The notes: generated from the sequence alone by a model not told the origin. A stretch of 64,000 nucleotides of DNA from Flavobacteriaceae bacterium bin25 (GCA_002238525.1 MPMN01000010.1:1-64000); one strand, 5' to 3'; numbered from the stretch's first letter, positions 10,349-19,834 are shown. A program made the numbers and translations.

Positions 10349-10363
10349 GGGTTTATTCTAGGC
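10349..10363 (+). repeat. IS-end-like repeat, copy 2
   Basis: GGGTTTATTCTAGGC differs at one base from the copy at 500-514, and the following bases (CTTTAAAAC against CACTAAAAC) also agree. It ends about 50 nt before the lipoprotein start codon. Confidence 0.5.
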
Positions 10364-10416
10364 TTTAAAACAAATTGCTCAAATCAAAAACATTATCAAA
10401 TAAAAGATACAATACA

Positions 10417-13400
10417 ATGAAATTCAAAATTTTTCTATTTCCATTATCTATTTCCATAGTAGCACTACTCGTTTTATTTTCTTGCAATGATGGAGAAGTT
10501 GAACCTATTCCGATTGTTCAACTAGTTACAACTAAGTTCATGATCTCCACATCATCGGGAGTTGGCGGATCGATAACAGATTCTCAAAAGGTAGAAAATG
10601 GCCAGTCGGTGAAAATTATTGCTGCGGCCAAAGAATACCATCAGCTGAAGCAATGGACAGGCGATTGTGGTAGTTTTAGCTCAGACAATTCAGAGATTAC
10701 CATCACCGCTTCCAAGAATTGTCAGATTGGAGCTGAGTTTGAGAAGATACAATACAACATCACCGCCACATCTTCTGAAGGAGGTAGTGTCGGTGAAGGG
10801 GAATTATCAAGAGAATATGGGCAGGTAGTCTCCTTTGTTGCAGAGCCAGAAGAAGGCTATCAGTTAAGTGGATGGACGCCAACCGAAGATAGTGAATGCC
10901 CTGACCTAACAACGGTCAAAAACAAGGTGACCTTCACTGTTGCCGGTGATTGTAGTTTGGAAGCGGTATTTACCAAAGCCCCTCGTACCATTACCATAGC
11001 AGAAAATGACCCCGTGACGGGGATCAAAAATGGGGAAATAAACATCAGTCCATCTCCAACTGTTGGCCATGGGGATGAAGTGGTGATAACAGCTACTGCC
11101 AATGAACACTATGCCTTCAAGGGTTGGTCTGGAAGCTGCGGTGAGTTCGGTGCTGACGAATTGACCATAACCATTACTGTGGAGGCCGATTGTACAATAG
11201 ATGCGGTTTTTGAAAAAGTAGCATATACCATCACAGCGACATCTTCTGAGGGAGGTAGTGTAATCCGTGACGGACAACAAGGTGATGGGGAATTATCCAT
11301 AACCTATGGACAAACAGCCGCTCTGTCAGCAATACCTGACAAGGGTTATCAATTTAGTGGATGGACAACTGAAAATTGTCCTACCCTTGAAGATGCTACA
11401 GATGTTGAAGCCAAGTTTATGGTTGAAGGTAATTGTAGTTTGGAAGCTGTTTTTACCAAAGAACCTCGCATAATTACCATAGCAGAAAACAACGCCGTGA
11501 CGGGTGCCAGAAATGGGGAAATAAGCATCACGCCATCTGAAAATGTTGTCTATGGTGATGAAGTAGAGATTACAGCTACTCCTAATAAACATTATGCCTT
11601 CAAGGGTTGGAGTGGAAGTTGTGGTGAGTTCGGTGCTGATGAATCGACCATAACGATTACTGTGGAGGACGATTGTACGATAGATGCGGTTTTTGAAAAA
11701 GTAAACTATACCATCACGGCAACATCATCTGAGGGAGGTCAGGTGCGTCACCTGGGAAGTGCAAGCGATGAGAAATTAACTATAGCATATGGGCAGACCG
11801 CTATTTTGACAGCAACACCTGACAAGGGTTATCAATTTAGTGGTTGGACAAGTGAAAATTGTCCTACCCTTGAAGATGCTACAAATGTTGAAGCCAAGTT
11901 TATGGTTGAGGGCAATTGTAGTTTCAAAGCGGTTTTTGAAAAAAGAGAATTTACCTTAACGATTTCTCCTACTGAGGGAGGCTCTGTAAGTGATACAGAA
12001 CTAAGGAAAGAATATGGACAAGAAGTTTCTTTGACGGCAACTCCTAAAAAAGGAGGTGTTTTTGTACGATGGGAAACAGCAGAAAACCTAAACTCGGACA
12101 CCGAGACGGATTGTCCGAGCATAGCAGATAATGAACTTTCCAATCCCCAGTTGAGTTTCATCGTAGTAGGAGATTGTACATTCAAAGCGATTTTTAGCGA
12201 TGAAGTTTACAACATCAGCACTTCAGTATCAGAAGGCGGTGAGATAGTCCCTGCCCAGAAGGTACGTTCAGGAAACCCCGTGACCATTACGGCAACTCCA
12301 GACAAAGGGAATGAATTCAAAAGTTGGGAAGGAGACTGTGGTGAGTTCCATCTCGGTGAACAAGACCAAGGGAGTCAGTCAAGTATCACATTTACTCCAA
12401 ATGGTGATTGCCATATCAAAGCAGTATTTGAAAGTAAAGAATACACGATCAAAGCAAAGGCGGGAAATGGGGGTAGTGTGGATACTCCTTTGTTGGTCAA
12501 GAAATATGGAGAAAGAATAACCATTGAAGCAGAGGTTGATTCCGGTTATGCCTTTGAACGATGGAATGTAGAGGGCGATGGTTGCCCTGACAATTTGGAT
12601 GCCACTTATTCTATTGCTTCATTTAAAGTAAATGGGGATTGTATTTTGGATGCTGTATTCCAAGCCATTATTGTTGAAAATTCTGATACAGAGGTGCATC
12701 ACCTGGAAGAGGACCAGCCAACCAAAAAAGAAGAGGCAATAAGCAATATCCCTGCTTTGGGACAGACTATTAGTCCCCAGACGAGAACAAGCCATACTGC
12801 CGGCACATCTGATATAACCGAATTGGGCATCAATCTGCCCGTGACTGCCGATAGCCATTCAACAGGGGAGACCTTTTTATTCTTAGACGATAATGGGGTA
12901 ACCGTAAAAAGCGATTCTTGTTCAGCGGAAATTATCGGTAAGTATTATGAACTTAATGGTCAGAAGTATAGAATCGTCAGCAGAGAAATTTTGTTGGCTA
13001 TGGTGGGAGATGCTCATGATCCCTACGGAACCAGCTGGGCTATCGACAATAATCTGACTTATGCCTGTACCAGTTGTGTAGACGACATGAGTGATTTATT
13101 TGCCAGATATCAAGGAGTAGACATTGATTTTAATCTTTCTGGTTGGGATGTAAGTAATGTGACCAATATGAGTGGGATGTTCCGTAATTTTTGGTTCAAT
13201 CATGATTTGTCTAACTGGGATGTGAGTAATGTTACTGACATGAGTGGCATGTTTTTTAATTCTCATGGCTTCAATCAAGACTTAACTACTTGGGATGTCA
13301 GTAATGTCACCGATATGAGCGGTATGTTTGAAGAAACTGTACATTTCAATGGAAGTTTGGAAGGATGGGATGTCAGTAATGTCACCGATATGAGCGGTAT

Positions 13401-13896
13401 GTTCAAAAAAGCTAGGAATTTTATAGGAAAAGGTTTGGATTCCTGGGATACGAGTAAGGTGACCGATATGCGTGATATGTTCAATACGGCAGTGATGTTC
13501 AATGGTCCAATTCAAAATTGGGTTACGGCCAGCGTTACCAATATGGCCAGAATGTTTCGATATGCCGGTAAGTTTTCCCGAAACATTAACAGTAGGCAGG
13601 TAGATGGGATATGGAGATGGGAAGTCCATAATGTGACCGATATGAATAGAATGTTTAGATCTGCCAGTTCATTTAGATCAAATCTTGGTAATTGGAATGT
13701 TAGTAAGGTAACCAATATGGAACGAATGTTTGCCAATTGCGGTTATGATAAAAGTCTAAGTGTTTGGACAGTTGCCCAGGTAACCAATTGTAGAGAATTC
13801 ATCCACAATGGAATTTCCTATTATACCAGTACAACGACTGGCACACTCGTTACTAATTTTGTTCCGCCGTCATTTGCTGGTTGTGATGGCAATTGA
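10417..13896 (+). CDS. Giant surface lipoprotein with InlB-type B repeats and BspA-like DUF285 repeats
   Basis: A secreted lipoprotein of about 1159 residues. ATG 10417 gives MKFKIFLFPLSISIVALLVLF followed by the lipobox LFSC; the TTG at 10375 would put 14 odd residues in front. Nine divergent InlB B-repeats of 70 to 85 residues follow (pattern YTITATSSEGGSV...YGQ...A.PDKGYQFSGW...C...F.V.G.C...AVF), most with two Cys that could form one disulfide each. After a linker, about eight copies of the DUF285 unit WDVSNVTDMSGMF...FN..L finish the protein. No type IX C-terminal signal is evident. Such proteins are surface adhesins in host-associated bacteria; the ligand is unknown. Confidence 0.9.
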   Translation: MKFKIFLFPLSISIVALLVLFSCNDGEVEPIPIVQLVTTKFMISTSSGVGGSITDSQKVENGQSVKIIAAAKEYHQLKQWTGDCGSFSSDNSEITITASKNCQIGAEFEKIQYNITATSSEGGSVGEGELSREYGQVVSFVAEPEEGYQLSGWTPTEDSECPDLTTVKNKVTFTVAGDCSLEAVFTKAPRTITIAENDPVTGIKNGEINISPSPTVGHGDEVVITATANEHYAFKGWSGSCGEFGADELTITITVEADCTIDAVFEKVAYTITATSSEGGSVIRDGQQGDGELSITYGQTAALSAIPDKGYQFSGWTTENCPTLEDATDVEAKFMVEGNCSLEAVFTKEPRIITIAENNAVTGARNGEISITPSENVVYGDEVEITATPNKHYAFKGWSGSCGEFGADESTITITVEDDCTIDAVFEKVNYTITATSSEGGQVRHLGSASDEKLTIAYGQTAILTATPDKGYQFSGWTSENCPTLEDATNVEAKFMVEGNCSFKAVFEKREFTLTISPTEGGSVSDTELRKEYGQEVSLTATPKKGGVFVRWETAENLNSDTETDCPSIADNELSNPQLSFIVVGDCTFKAIFSDEVYNISTSVSEGGEIVPAQKVRSGNPVTITATPDKGNEFKSWEGDCGEFHLGEQDQGSQSSITFTPNGDCHIKAVFESKEYTIKAKAGNGGSVDTPLLVKKYGERITIEAEVDSGYAFERWNVEGDGCPDNLDATYSIASFKVNGDCILDAVFQAIIVENSDTEVHHLEEDQPTKKEEAISNIPALGQTISPQTRTSHTAGTSDITELGINLPVTADSHSTGETFLFLDDNGVTVKSDSCSAEIIGKYYELNGQKYRIVSREILLAMVGDAHDPYGTSWAIDNNLTYACTSCVDDMSDLFARYQGVDIDFNLSGWDVSNVTNMSGMFRNFWFNHDLSNWDVSNVTDMSGMFFNSHGFNQDLTTWDVSNVTDMSGMFEETVHFNGSLEGWDVSNVTDMSGMFKKARNFIGKGLDSWDTSKVTDMRDMFNTAVMFNGPIQNWVTASVTNMARMFRYAGKFSRNINSRQVDGIWRWEVHNVTDMNRMFRSASSFRSNLGNWNVSKVTNMERMFANCGYDKSLSVWTVAQVTNCREFIHNGISYYTSTTTGTLVTNFVPPSFAGCDGN
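10981..11940 (+). repeat. 483-bp tandem duplication inside the lipoprotein gene
   Basis: The stretch from 10981 to 11463 is repeated, highly similar, from 11464 to about 11940. The offset is 483 nt, exactly 161 codons, so one unit is a pair of B-repeats (types A and B). The frame is kept. This is a recent in-frame expansion. Confidence 0.85.
13134..13780 (+). repeat. DUF285 unit array, about 75-bp period
   Basis: Units share the core TGGGATGTnAGTAATGTnAC plus a GACATGAGTGG-like end; two adjacent units at 13291 and 13366 are identical over about 38 nt, with a 25-codon spacing. Later units are more diverged. Confidence 0.8.
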
Positions 13897-13972
13897 TCAA
13901 TAGAGCACTAACCAATTTTCGTTTTCAATGTATTGCCCTCGTTGTTATCGGAATGAATAATAGGCCTGGAAC

Positions 13973-14165
13973 CGACATAATCTAGAACGAAGATTGCTTG
14001 TATATTCTGAACAGAATTCCGTCTGATCATGTGGACTGTGTTATCACATCACCACCTTACAACATGAATTTATGGATTCGAAATGGTCAAGTATTGTTCC
14101 TGTCAAATGCTCAAAGAGTTCAGCACAGGATATAACGGGTTTGCGGATAATCTTACCTATAAACC
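13973..14165 (+). pseudogene. Remnant of a DNA methyltransferase gene (copy of the gene at 48791)
   Basis: This 190 bp stretch is clearly similar in DNA to the first 190 bp of the methyltransferase gene at 48791-49573, from GACATAATCTA near 13974 through the motif IV region ACATCACCACCTTACAACATG to CGGATAATCTTACCT. It has small indels and the frame is broken (for example around 14093-14110), and similarity stops near 14165. The methylase catalytic SPPY codons survive but the rest of the gene is absent. It is a ghost of a second, diverged copy of the same R-M locus. Confidence 0.85.
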
Positions 14166-14223
14166 TGACTTTCGGGTCGAAATACGGCCAAAACGCTTAC
14201 TAGGTTTGAAAAAGGTGCCATTT

Positions 14224-14665
14224 TCAACTGTTATTTACTAGAAACATCTTTTTATGATCAATACCAATAAGTTCTAATGCCCTCCTTTGAATCTCCGTTG
14301 CCTGAGACATTACATGAATCACTTGGTCAGGATTTCCAGGCGGACTTACCTCATTCAACGTCAAGGTTCCCAGATCGTGCATCAGGGTTTTGAAGCTGTG
14401 TACAGGATGACCATCTTCTGCTGTTCTGTTTCTTTATGGCACTATCTGATACCCGTTCCTTGCCGGCAGGCGTATTTCACTTTTCTTTAGCTTTATCCTT
14501 GTGCTTATCAACGAACCATAAATGTGCCAATTCATGCTTCAAATGCCACTGGATATAATACCCCAGCAAACATAGAAACACATGACATTTCAAATGAGCT
14601 TCACTATAAACATCAATAGGGACGGATTCTCAAGGAAGAAGTCTTGATAGAACCAAAGATATGTC
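14224..14665 (-). pseudogene. IS1634-type transposase remnant (C-terminal part)
   Basis: Read on the minus strand with frameshifts, the segment gives GSIKTSSLRIRPY, VYSEAHLKCHVFLCLLGYY, QWHLKHELAHLWF, then EDGHPVHSFKTLMHDLGTL and finally EIQRRALELIGI before a stop at 14224. This is the C-terminal part of IS1634/IS4-like transposases (pattern FRSLKT.DL..RPI......R...H.FLC.LAYYV.WH, ...HSFRTLL.DLATLT, ...LQRRALELLGI). At least two frameshifts and no N-terminal half: inactive. Confidence 0.8.
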
Positions 14666-15505
14666 CATGAAGTATAGAACTTTTGATGGGAAAAGGCCTT
14701 GGAAATATCATTATAGATTACTCCACCTTTGATTGCTATTTTAATGCCTTCTACAACAGAGGGAAGAAAATGGATCTAATCGGCTGTGGTTTTTCTTATG
14801 ATTTTCTTTCCATCTCTCCGAGATTTTCGGAGGAGAGTGATTGGTCTGTATTTTCTATTGGGTATAACTCCGACGCAGTATGACAAGGAGTAATAAAAAT
14901 TCATGCAACTATTATATTCAGATAAATAAATAACAACAAAAAAGTCACATGGAATTTTATCACAAAAATCATTCTAAATATATCTTATAGATAAGTGATG
15001 TGCAGAAATTTAAGCGATCAAAAATGGTCAAACAAGAGTAAAAGTCAGGCATCAACCTTCAGCATAGTCCATACCATAATGAACTCAATCATTAACTATC
15101 AAAAATGAAAATAAACACTTTGTTCCACAGGTGGAGATTCAAATGGAAAAATGTCAAATTATTTTTTTAAAACGCGATAACGGAAATTCTTAAGCCTAAA
15201 AGGAGACGTTTCAGACTCAGTGATCAACCTAGACTGAAGAATTTTATTGCCAATTGATAAATCAAGAAATATAAACTACGAGAAAATAAACCCAATTACA
15301 CCCCTCTATGATGAAGAAAATCATAAAGACCTCTCATGTCTCTAGTTGAAACTTCATCCCAAAAACACCATAGTTCTAAAAGAAAGGGCTGGCGTTGAGA
15401 GTAATAATAATACGAAAGTCAAATGAAATGTATAAGTGCCAGCCCGCAACAAATATAAGAATATTTCTTTTGCAAACAACCCATTTCCGGTTTTTAGAGA
15501 TAGAT
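14666..15505. other. Region without a recognisable gene
   Basis: A 66-codon frame at 14683-14883 has no family features. The only structure I see is GGGCTGGC at 15386-15393 inverted as GCCAGCCC at 15438-15445, 44 nt apart, and generally very AT-rich DNA elsewhere. Probably decayed insertion DNA beyond the IS1634 fragment. Confidence 0.4.
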
Positions 15506-16483
15506 TTATAAAAAACCCCTCTTGGTCATCCAATCATCGTTAAACATTTTATTGATATACCTGCTCCCGGAGTCATGAAATAGGATGACCACTACATCAG
15601 ATTTATCCAATGTGTCTTTCAATTGAAGAAGACCAGCTATGGCAGCGCCACTCGAATTACCCACCCAAATTCCCTCTTGACGAGCTAATTTTCTGGTATA
15701 AATGGCAGCATCTTTATCAGTGACTTGCTCTACATGATCAATGAGTGAAATATCCACATTTGCCGGAATAACATCTTCCCCAATACCCTCAGTTATGTAA
15801 GGTTTAATCTCATTTTGGTCATACACTCCAGTTTCAAAGTATTTTTTGTATACCGATCCAAAAGGATCAATCCCGATGATTTTAATCCGAGGGTTTTTTT
15901 CTTTGAGATATCTAGCAATTCCAGAAATCGTGCCTCCAGTTCCAATTCCAACCACAAAATGAGTGATCTTACCATCAGTCTGATGCCAAATCTCAGGGCC
16001 CGTCTGCTGATAATGAGTCAACTGATTGGACAAATTATCGTACTGGTTGGGATACCAAGCTCCTGGTATCTCTTGTGACATACGCTTGGCAACACTATAA
16101 TATGATCTAGGATCTTCCGGCAGTACTTCAGTAGGGCAAACCACAACCTGAGCCCCCAGGGCCCTCAATGAATCTAACTTTTGCTCGGATTGTTTGTCAT
16201 TTGTGACACAGATAAGTTTATACCCTTTTATAATTGCAACTAATGCAAGCCCCATACCTGTGTTGCCTGAAGTGCCCTCAACAATAGTAGCCCCAGGCTT
16301 TAAAATCCCCTCACGCTCAGCATCTTCAATCATTCTAAGACCGATTCTGTCTTTAGCAGAATTGCCCGGATTAAAAGATTCTAATTTTGCCAAAACCAAA
16401 CCCTCAATCCCTTGAACAATTTTATTGAGCCTCACCAAAGGAGTGTTTCCAATCGTGTGTAAAATATTTGGTGCGTATTTCAT
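15506..16483 (-). CDS. PLP-dependent cysteine synthase / cystathionine beta-synthase family enzyme
   Basis: A 325-residue fold-type II PLP enzyme. ESFNPGNSAKDRIG carries the PLP lysine, EGTSGNTGMGLA is the substrate (asparagine) loop and GIGTGGTISGIARYLK the phosphate-binding loop. The segment CPTEVLPEDPRSYYSVA is typical of cystathionine beta-synthase-like proteins of Bacteroidota rather than classical CysK. It would make cysteine from O-acetylserine, or cystathionine from serine and homocysteine. No C-terminal CBS regulatory domain is present. A candidate -7 element sits 13 nt upstream of the ATG. Confidence 0.9.
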   Translation of the reverse strand: MKYAPNILHTIGNTPLVRLNKIVQGIEGLVLAKLESFNPGNSAKDRIGLRMIEDAEREGILKPGATIVEGTSGNTGMGLALVAIIKGYKLICVTNDKQSEQKLDSLRALGAQVVVCPTEVLPEDPRSYYSVAKRMSQEIPGAWYPNQYDNLSNQLTHYQQTGPEIWHQTDGKITHFVVGIGTGGTISGIARYLKEKNPRIKIIGIDPFGSVYKKYFETGVYDQNEIKPYITEGIGEDVIPANVDISLIDHVEQVTDKDAAIYTRKLARQEGIWVGNSSGAAIAGLLQLKDTLDKSDVVVILFHDSGSRYINKMFNDDWMTKRGFL

Positions 16484-16495
16484 TTTTTAAAATCC

Positions 16496-16503
16496 CAAAA
16501 TTA
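16496..16503 (-). promoter_or_regulatory. Candidate -7 promoter element for the cysteine/cystathionine synthase gene
   Basis: On the minus strand TAATTTTG fits TAnnTTTG and ends 13 nt before the ATG at 16483. Confidence 0.45.
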
Positions 16504-16708
16504 GACCTAAATCACCTGTATAAAGCTGCACTGTATATAATTCTTCCTTCTGAAAAAATACGCCCCACTCATGTATGAACATTCCCCCGTATTGTCGAAA
16601 ATGGATGAGCTGAAGTTCCCTTGGGTCTATTCTGCTATCATCTATTGGTTTGAGTATATTCTACATAATCATCTAGTATATACGGTCAATGACTCAATAC
16701 AGTAATAC

Positions 16709-17974
16709 TTAGGTAATCCTAAGTATTTTGGCGGGAGCAATGCGCATCACCATCAAAGAGGGTAACCACAACAAGACAACACTTACAAGCAAAAAAAGAA
16801 CGTTCACTCCCAAAATTTGCCACAAAGTCAAATGTACCGGAGCACTAGAAACAAAATAGGTTTCCGGATCTAACCGAATCCAAGACCATTGTTTCTGAGT
16901 AAAATAAAAAACCAAAGACAGCAAATTTCCTGCTACCAATCCCCGAACCATAATTAAAACACCATTGGTCAAAAAGATTCGTTGTATCAATCTATTGGTG
17001 GCCCCATAGGCCTTGAATAATCCTATCATCGCTGTTCGCTCAAAAATCAATGCCAATAAAGCGGTAGACATATTCATCACTCCTACGACCAACATGATAA
17101 TCAAGATAATCAAGATATTAAAATCAAATATCGAAATCCATTGAAAAATTAGTTCGTACTTTGACAACAATGATACAACACCCAAATTCATTGGCAATTC
17201 CTGGTATAGTTTCTGGGACAAGTCTTCTAATTGCTTAAAGTTCTCAATCATGATCTGATAACCCCCGATATCGTTGGACTCCCATCTATTGATTTTCTGG
17301 ATGTGCCCAATATCACCCATGATTAGACTGTTATCAATATCAGTAAACCCTGAATTATATATTCCTGAAATGGTAAATTTTCTTCTATTTGGATATTGTT
17401 GTGAAGCATCATATTGGAATGCCGCTTCTACCCAGTCTCCAAGATCAAGCCTTAATCTAGTAGCAATATTTTCTGAAATCAATATTTCTGACCTATTCTG
17501 ATCGCTCAACTGAGGAAAAGAACCCCTGACTAGGAAATCCCCCAGAGCATCCCATTGATATTTGCTATCCACACCCTTGAAGAGAATACCCTCAAAATCG
17601 TCAGAAGTTTTGAGTATACCCGCTTTGATTGCAAAAGGGAAATAGTCCACCACTTGATCATGAGAATCCAGCAACTCTCTCACTTCCGGCTGATCCTCGA
17701 AAGGATATATAGTCAACTCTTGATTTTCATTTTCTATATGGACAACATTGAGATGACCATTAAAGGCAACCGCTTTTTGTTGTATTTCCTTTTGCATTCC
17801 TTTTCCCGTAGCAAAAGCAATTAAAATCATCATGATTCCAAGAGCAACAGCGATAGTTGCTATGGTAATGATTTTAGATGAAACATTACTTTTGTTTCCC
17901 CTGGATTGTCGCATTCTTTTAGCGATAAAAAAGGCCAATTCGTAATTCCGAAATATGTTTAACCCGTTTTTCAA
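16709..17974 (-). CDS. FtsX-family ABC transporter permease (LolC/LolE-like)
   Basis: A 421-residue inner-membrane protein with one N-terminal membrane helix (about residues 35-55), a large periplasmic MacB-type core domain and three C-terminal helices with the FtsX signature (FERTAMIGLFKAYGATNRLIQR). LolC/E-like permeases extract lipoproteins from the inner membrane together with a LolD ATPase; related ones export other substrates. No ATPase gene is adjacent, so the partner is elsewhere. Divergent from the DUF1343 lipoprotein gene with a very short intergenic gap. Confidence 0.85.
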   Translation of the reverse strand: MKNGLNIFRNYELAFFIAKRMRQSRGNKSNVSSKIITIATIAVALGIMMILIAFATGKGMQKEIQQKAVAFNGHLNVVHIENENQELTIYPFEDQPEVRELLDSHDQVVDYFPFAIKAGILKTSDDFEGILFKGVDSKYQWDALGDFLVRGSFPQLSDQNRSEILISENIATRLRLDLGDWVEAAFQYDASQQYPNRRKFTISGIYNSGFTDIDNSLIMGDIGHIQKINRWESNDIGGYQIMIENFKQLEDLSQKLYQELPMNLGVVSLLSKYELIFQWISIFDFNILIILIIMLVVGVMNMSTALLALIFERTAMIGLFKAYGATNRLIQRIFLTNGVLIMVRGLVAGNLLSLVFYFTQKQWSWIRLDPETYFVSSAPVHLTLWQILGVNVLFLLVSVVLLWLPSLMVMRIAPAKILRIT

Positions 17975-18020
17975 AAAAGTGATTTTATGGAATCAATCAA
18001 GCATTGACACCATCAGAGTC

Positions 18021-19214
18021 ATGAGTATCAATTTGAGTTTCATCAAAAGTACATTATTGCTCTTTTTTTGCTTAACTGCTTGTGCCACAAAAAAAATAGA
18101 ACCTCAAATACTACCAATCAAACCTGGAGCAGAAAATTTTGAAGATTATCTGGATAGGTTAACCGATTTAAATATTGGATTAGTGGCCAATCAAAGTAGT
18201 GTGGTAAATAGCGATGGCGGTCTTGTACACCTTGTAGATACACTTCAATCCCTTTCGGTATCCCTAGTGAAAGTATTCGCCCCTGAGCACGGATTTAGAG
18301 GTGTGGCGGATGCTGGAGAAAAAATAGACAATCTGGTCGATCCAAAAAGTGGATTGACTATAAATTCACTATATGGTGAGAATTACAAGCCAACAGATAA
18401 ATCAATAGAAGGTATAGATCTCATGCTTTTTGATCTTCAAGATGTAGGAGCTCGCTTTTATACGTACCTATCTACTCTCCATTATGTGATGGAGGCATGT
18501 GCCGAAAATGATATTCCACTCATAGTACTAGACAGACCAAATCCCAACATTCACCTGATAGACGGCCCTGTACTAGATATGGCTCATTCTAGTTTTGTGG
18601 GAATGCATCCCGTTCCAATTGCCTATGGTATGACCATCGGAGAATATGCTCAAATGATCAACGGTCAGGGTTGGTTGGAAAATCAGATAAAAGCTGATTT
18701 AACAGTAATCCCAATAAAAAATTATACCCGCAAAAGTATTTATGCTCCGCCCATAAAACCTTCACCCAATCTCCCTAATCTTCAGTCTATCTATCTCTAC
18801 CCTAGTCTGTGTTTGCTAGAACCGACTGTAATCAGCGTCGGAAGAGGTACCGATAAACAATTTCAAGTGTTTGGTCATCCCCAATTGAGGATCTTGGACT
18901 ATTCCTTTGTTCCCGAACCAAACCAAGGGGCAAAAAACCCCAAGCACAACGGAGAGCTTTGCTTCGGTAAAGATCTTTCAAATTACCCAAGACCCGAAAA
19001 AATCGAATTACAATGGTTGATGGAAGCTTATGTTTATTTCCCCGATAGAGAGTCCTTTTTTTTGAAAGGATTTAGTCGAATAGCAGGTAACGATTTGTTG
19101 GAAATACAGATAAAAAATGGATATAACGCCCAACAAATACGCTCTTCTTGGAAAAAAGATCTTGAGGAATTCCTAAAGATAAGATCCCCTTATTTGATAT
19201 ACCCAGATAGCTAA
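18021..19214 (+). CDS. DUF1343 lipoprotein, probable exo-beta-N-acetylmuramidase (NamZ-like)
   Basis: About 397 residues. Starting at ATG 18021 gives the signal MSINLSFIKSTLLLFFC with lipobox LTAC; the frame is open back to an ATG at 17955 but that start overlaps the divergent permease gene and spoils the signal peptide. Conserved DUF1343/GH171 features: GLVANQSSV, FAPEHGFRGVADAGE, LYGENYKPT, LFDLQDVGARFYTY and DRPNPN. NamZ enzymes remove terminal MurNAc from peptidoglycan fragments, consistent with a cell wall recycling role in the periplasm. Its stop overlaps the convergent queE stop by 4 nt. Confidence 0.88.
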   Translation: MSINLSFIKSTLLLFFCLTACATKKIEPQILPIKPGAENFEDYLDRLTDLNIGLVANQSSVVNSDGGLVHLVDTLQSLSVSLVKVFAPEHGFRGVADAGEKIDNLVDPKSGLTINSLYGENYKPTDKSIEGIDLMLFDLQDVGARFYTYLSTLHYVMEACAENDIPLIVLDRPNPNIHLIDGPVLDMAHSSFVGMHPVPIAYGMTIGEYAQMINGQGWLENQIKADLTVIPIKNYTRKSIYAPPIKPSPNLPNLQSIYLYPSLCLLEPTVISVGRGTDKQFQVFGHPQLRILDYSFVPEPNQGAKNPKHNGELCFGKDLSNYPRPEKIELQWLMEAYVYFPDRESFFLKGFSRIAGNDLLEIQIKNGYNAQQIRSSWKKDLEEFLKIRSPYLIYPDS

Positions 19215-19834
19215 GGAATATGCATATACTTGTGGGTTTGAAGTGAAATCCTCCAATGAGGGTTTTTTTTGATAAAATCAACAATTTGAGGCATCATCTG
19301 TTTTCTTTTACCCCATTCAGGTTGTAAATACAACTTGCAGCTAGATAGCACCTTTTGACTTTGTTGAGCAGCAAATTGAAAGTCCGATCTATTGTACACA
19401 ATCACTTTTAGTTCGTCTGCTTGATTATAGGCTTGTCTTGAAGGTAACTTTCTTTTTTTTGGAGACAAACAAAACCAGTCCCACTGACCAGATACACCAT
19501 ATGCTCCTGAGGTTTCAAGATGAGTGAATTTGCCCGCTTTTTTGATAAGATGAGTTAAATGATCCAAATTCCACATCAATGGTTCCCCACCAGTAACGAC
19601 CACTAAATCAATCTTTTTAGATATAGACTGGACAATTTTTTCAACCCTCATCGGCCGATGTGAATGAACATCCCAGCTTTGTTTGACATCACACCAGTGG
19701 CATCCCACATCACATCCTCCAAGCCTAATAAAATACGCTGCTTTTCCTTGATGATTGCCCTCACCTTGGATGGTCTGAAATGCCTCCATTAGCGGAAGGA
19801 TTTTACCTTCTTTATACGTGTCGATCTCTTTCAT
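19211..19834 (-). CDS. queE: 7-carboxy-7-deazaguanine synthase
   Basis: A radical SAM enzyme of about 207 residues that makes the deazapurine ring of queuosine precursors from CPH4. The cluster motif CDVGCHWC (Cx3Cx2C) and the family motif MEAFQTIQGEGNHQG are present, as is VVTGGEPLMW. The frame opens at 19876, but the Met at 19834 gives the usual family N-terminus and leaves room for the divergent VOC gene promoter. Convergent with the DUF1343 gene. Other queuosine genes are not in this window. Confidence 0.92.
   Translation of the reverse strand: MKEIDTYKEGKILPLMEAFQTIQGEGNHQGKAAYFIRLGGCDVGCHWCDVKQSWDVHSHRPMRVEKIVQSISKKIDLVVVTGGEPLMWNLDHLTHLIKKAGKFTHLETSGAYGVSGQWDWFCLSPKKRKLPSRQAYNQADELKVIVYNRSDFQFAAQQSQKVLSSCKLYLQPEWGKRKQMMPQIVDFIKKNPHWRISLQTHKYMHIP

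Larger units (their letters stand above)
9173..10374. other. 1.2 kb region without a convincing gene
   Basis: No reading frame here has recognisable domains; the longest (9622-9822, 66 codons) lacks any family features. Visible structure: an 8 bp perfect stem-loop at 9247-9270 shortly after the acyl-CoA synthetase gene, a run of nine C at 10136-10144, a run of six G near 10305, and an IS-end-like repeat at 10349-10363. The composition and lack of frames suggest decayed or inserted DNA before the lipoprotein gene. Confidence 0.5.

Noticed and set aside
10375..10416. TTG start 14 codons upstream for the lipoprotein
   Set aside because: It adds a basic, non-signal-like segment; ATG 10417 directly gives a lipoprotein signal peptide.
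11109..13736. Several long minus-strand frames opposite the lipoprotein gene
   Set aside because: They are by-products of the repetitive codon pattern on the plus strand; no signals of their own.
14683..14883. 66-codon open frame next to the IS1634 remnant
   Set aside because: No recognisable features; the area is likely decayed insertion DNA.
15386..15445. Inverted repeat GGGCTGGC / GCCAGCCC with 44 nt spacer
   Set aside because: Too far apart and isolated to call a terminator or an element end; left as a minor note only.
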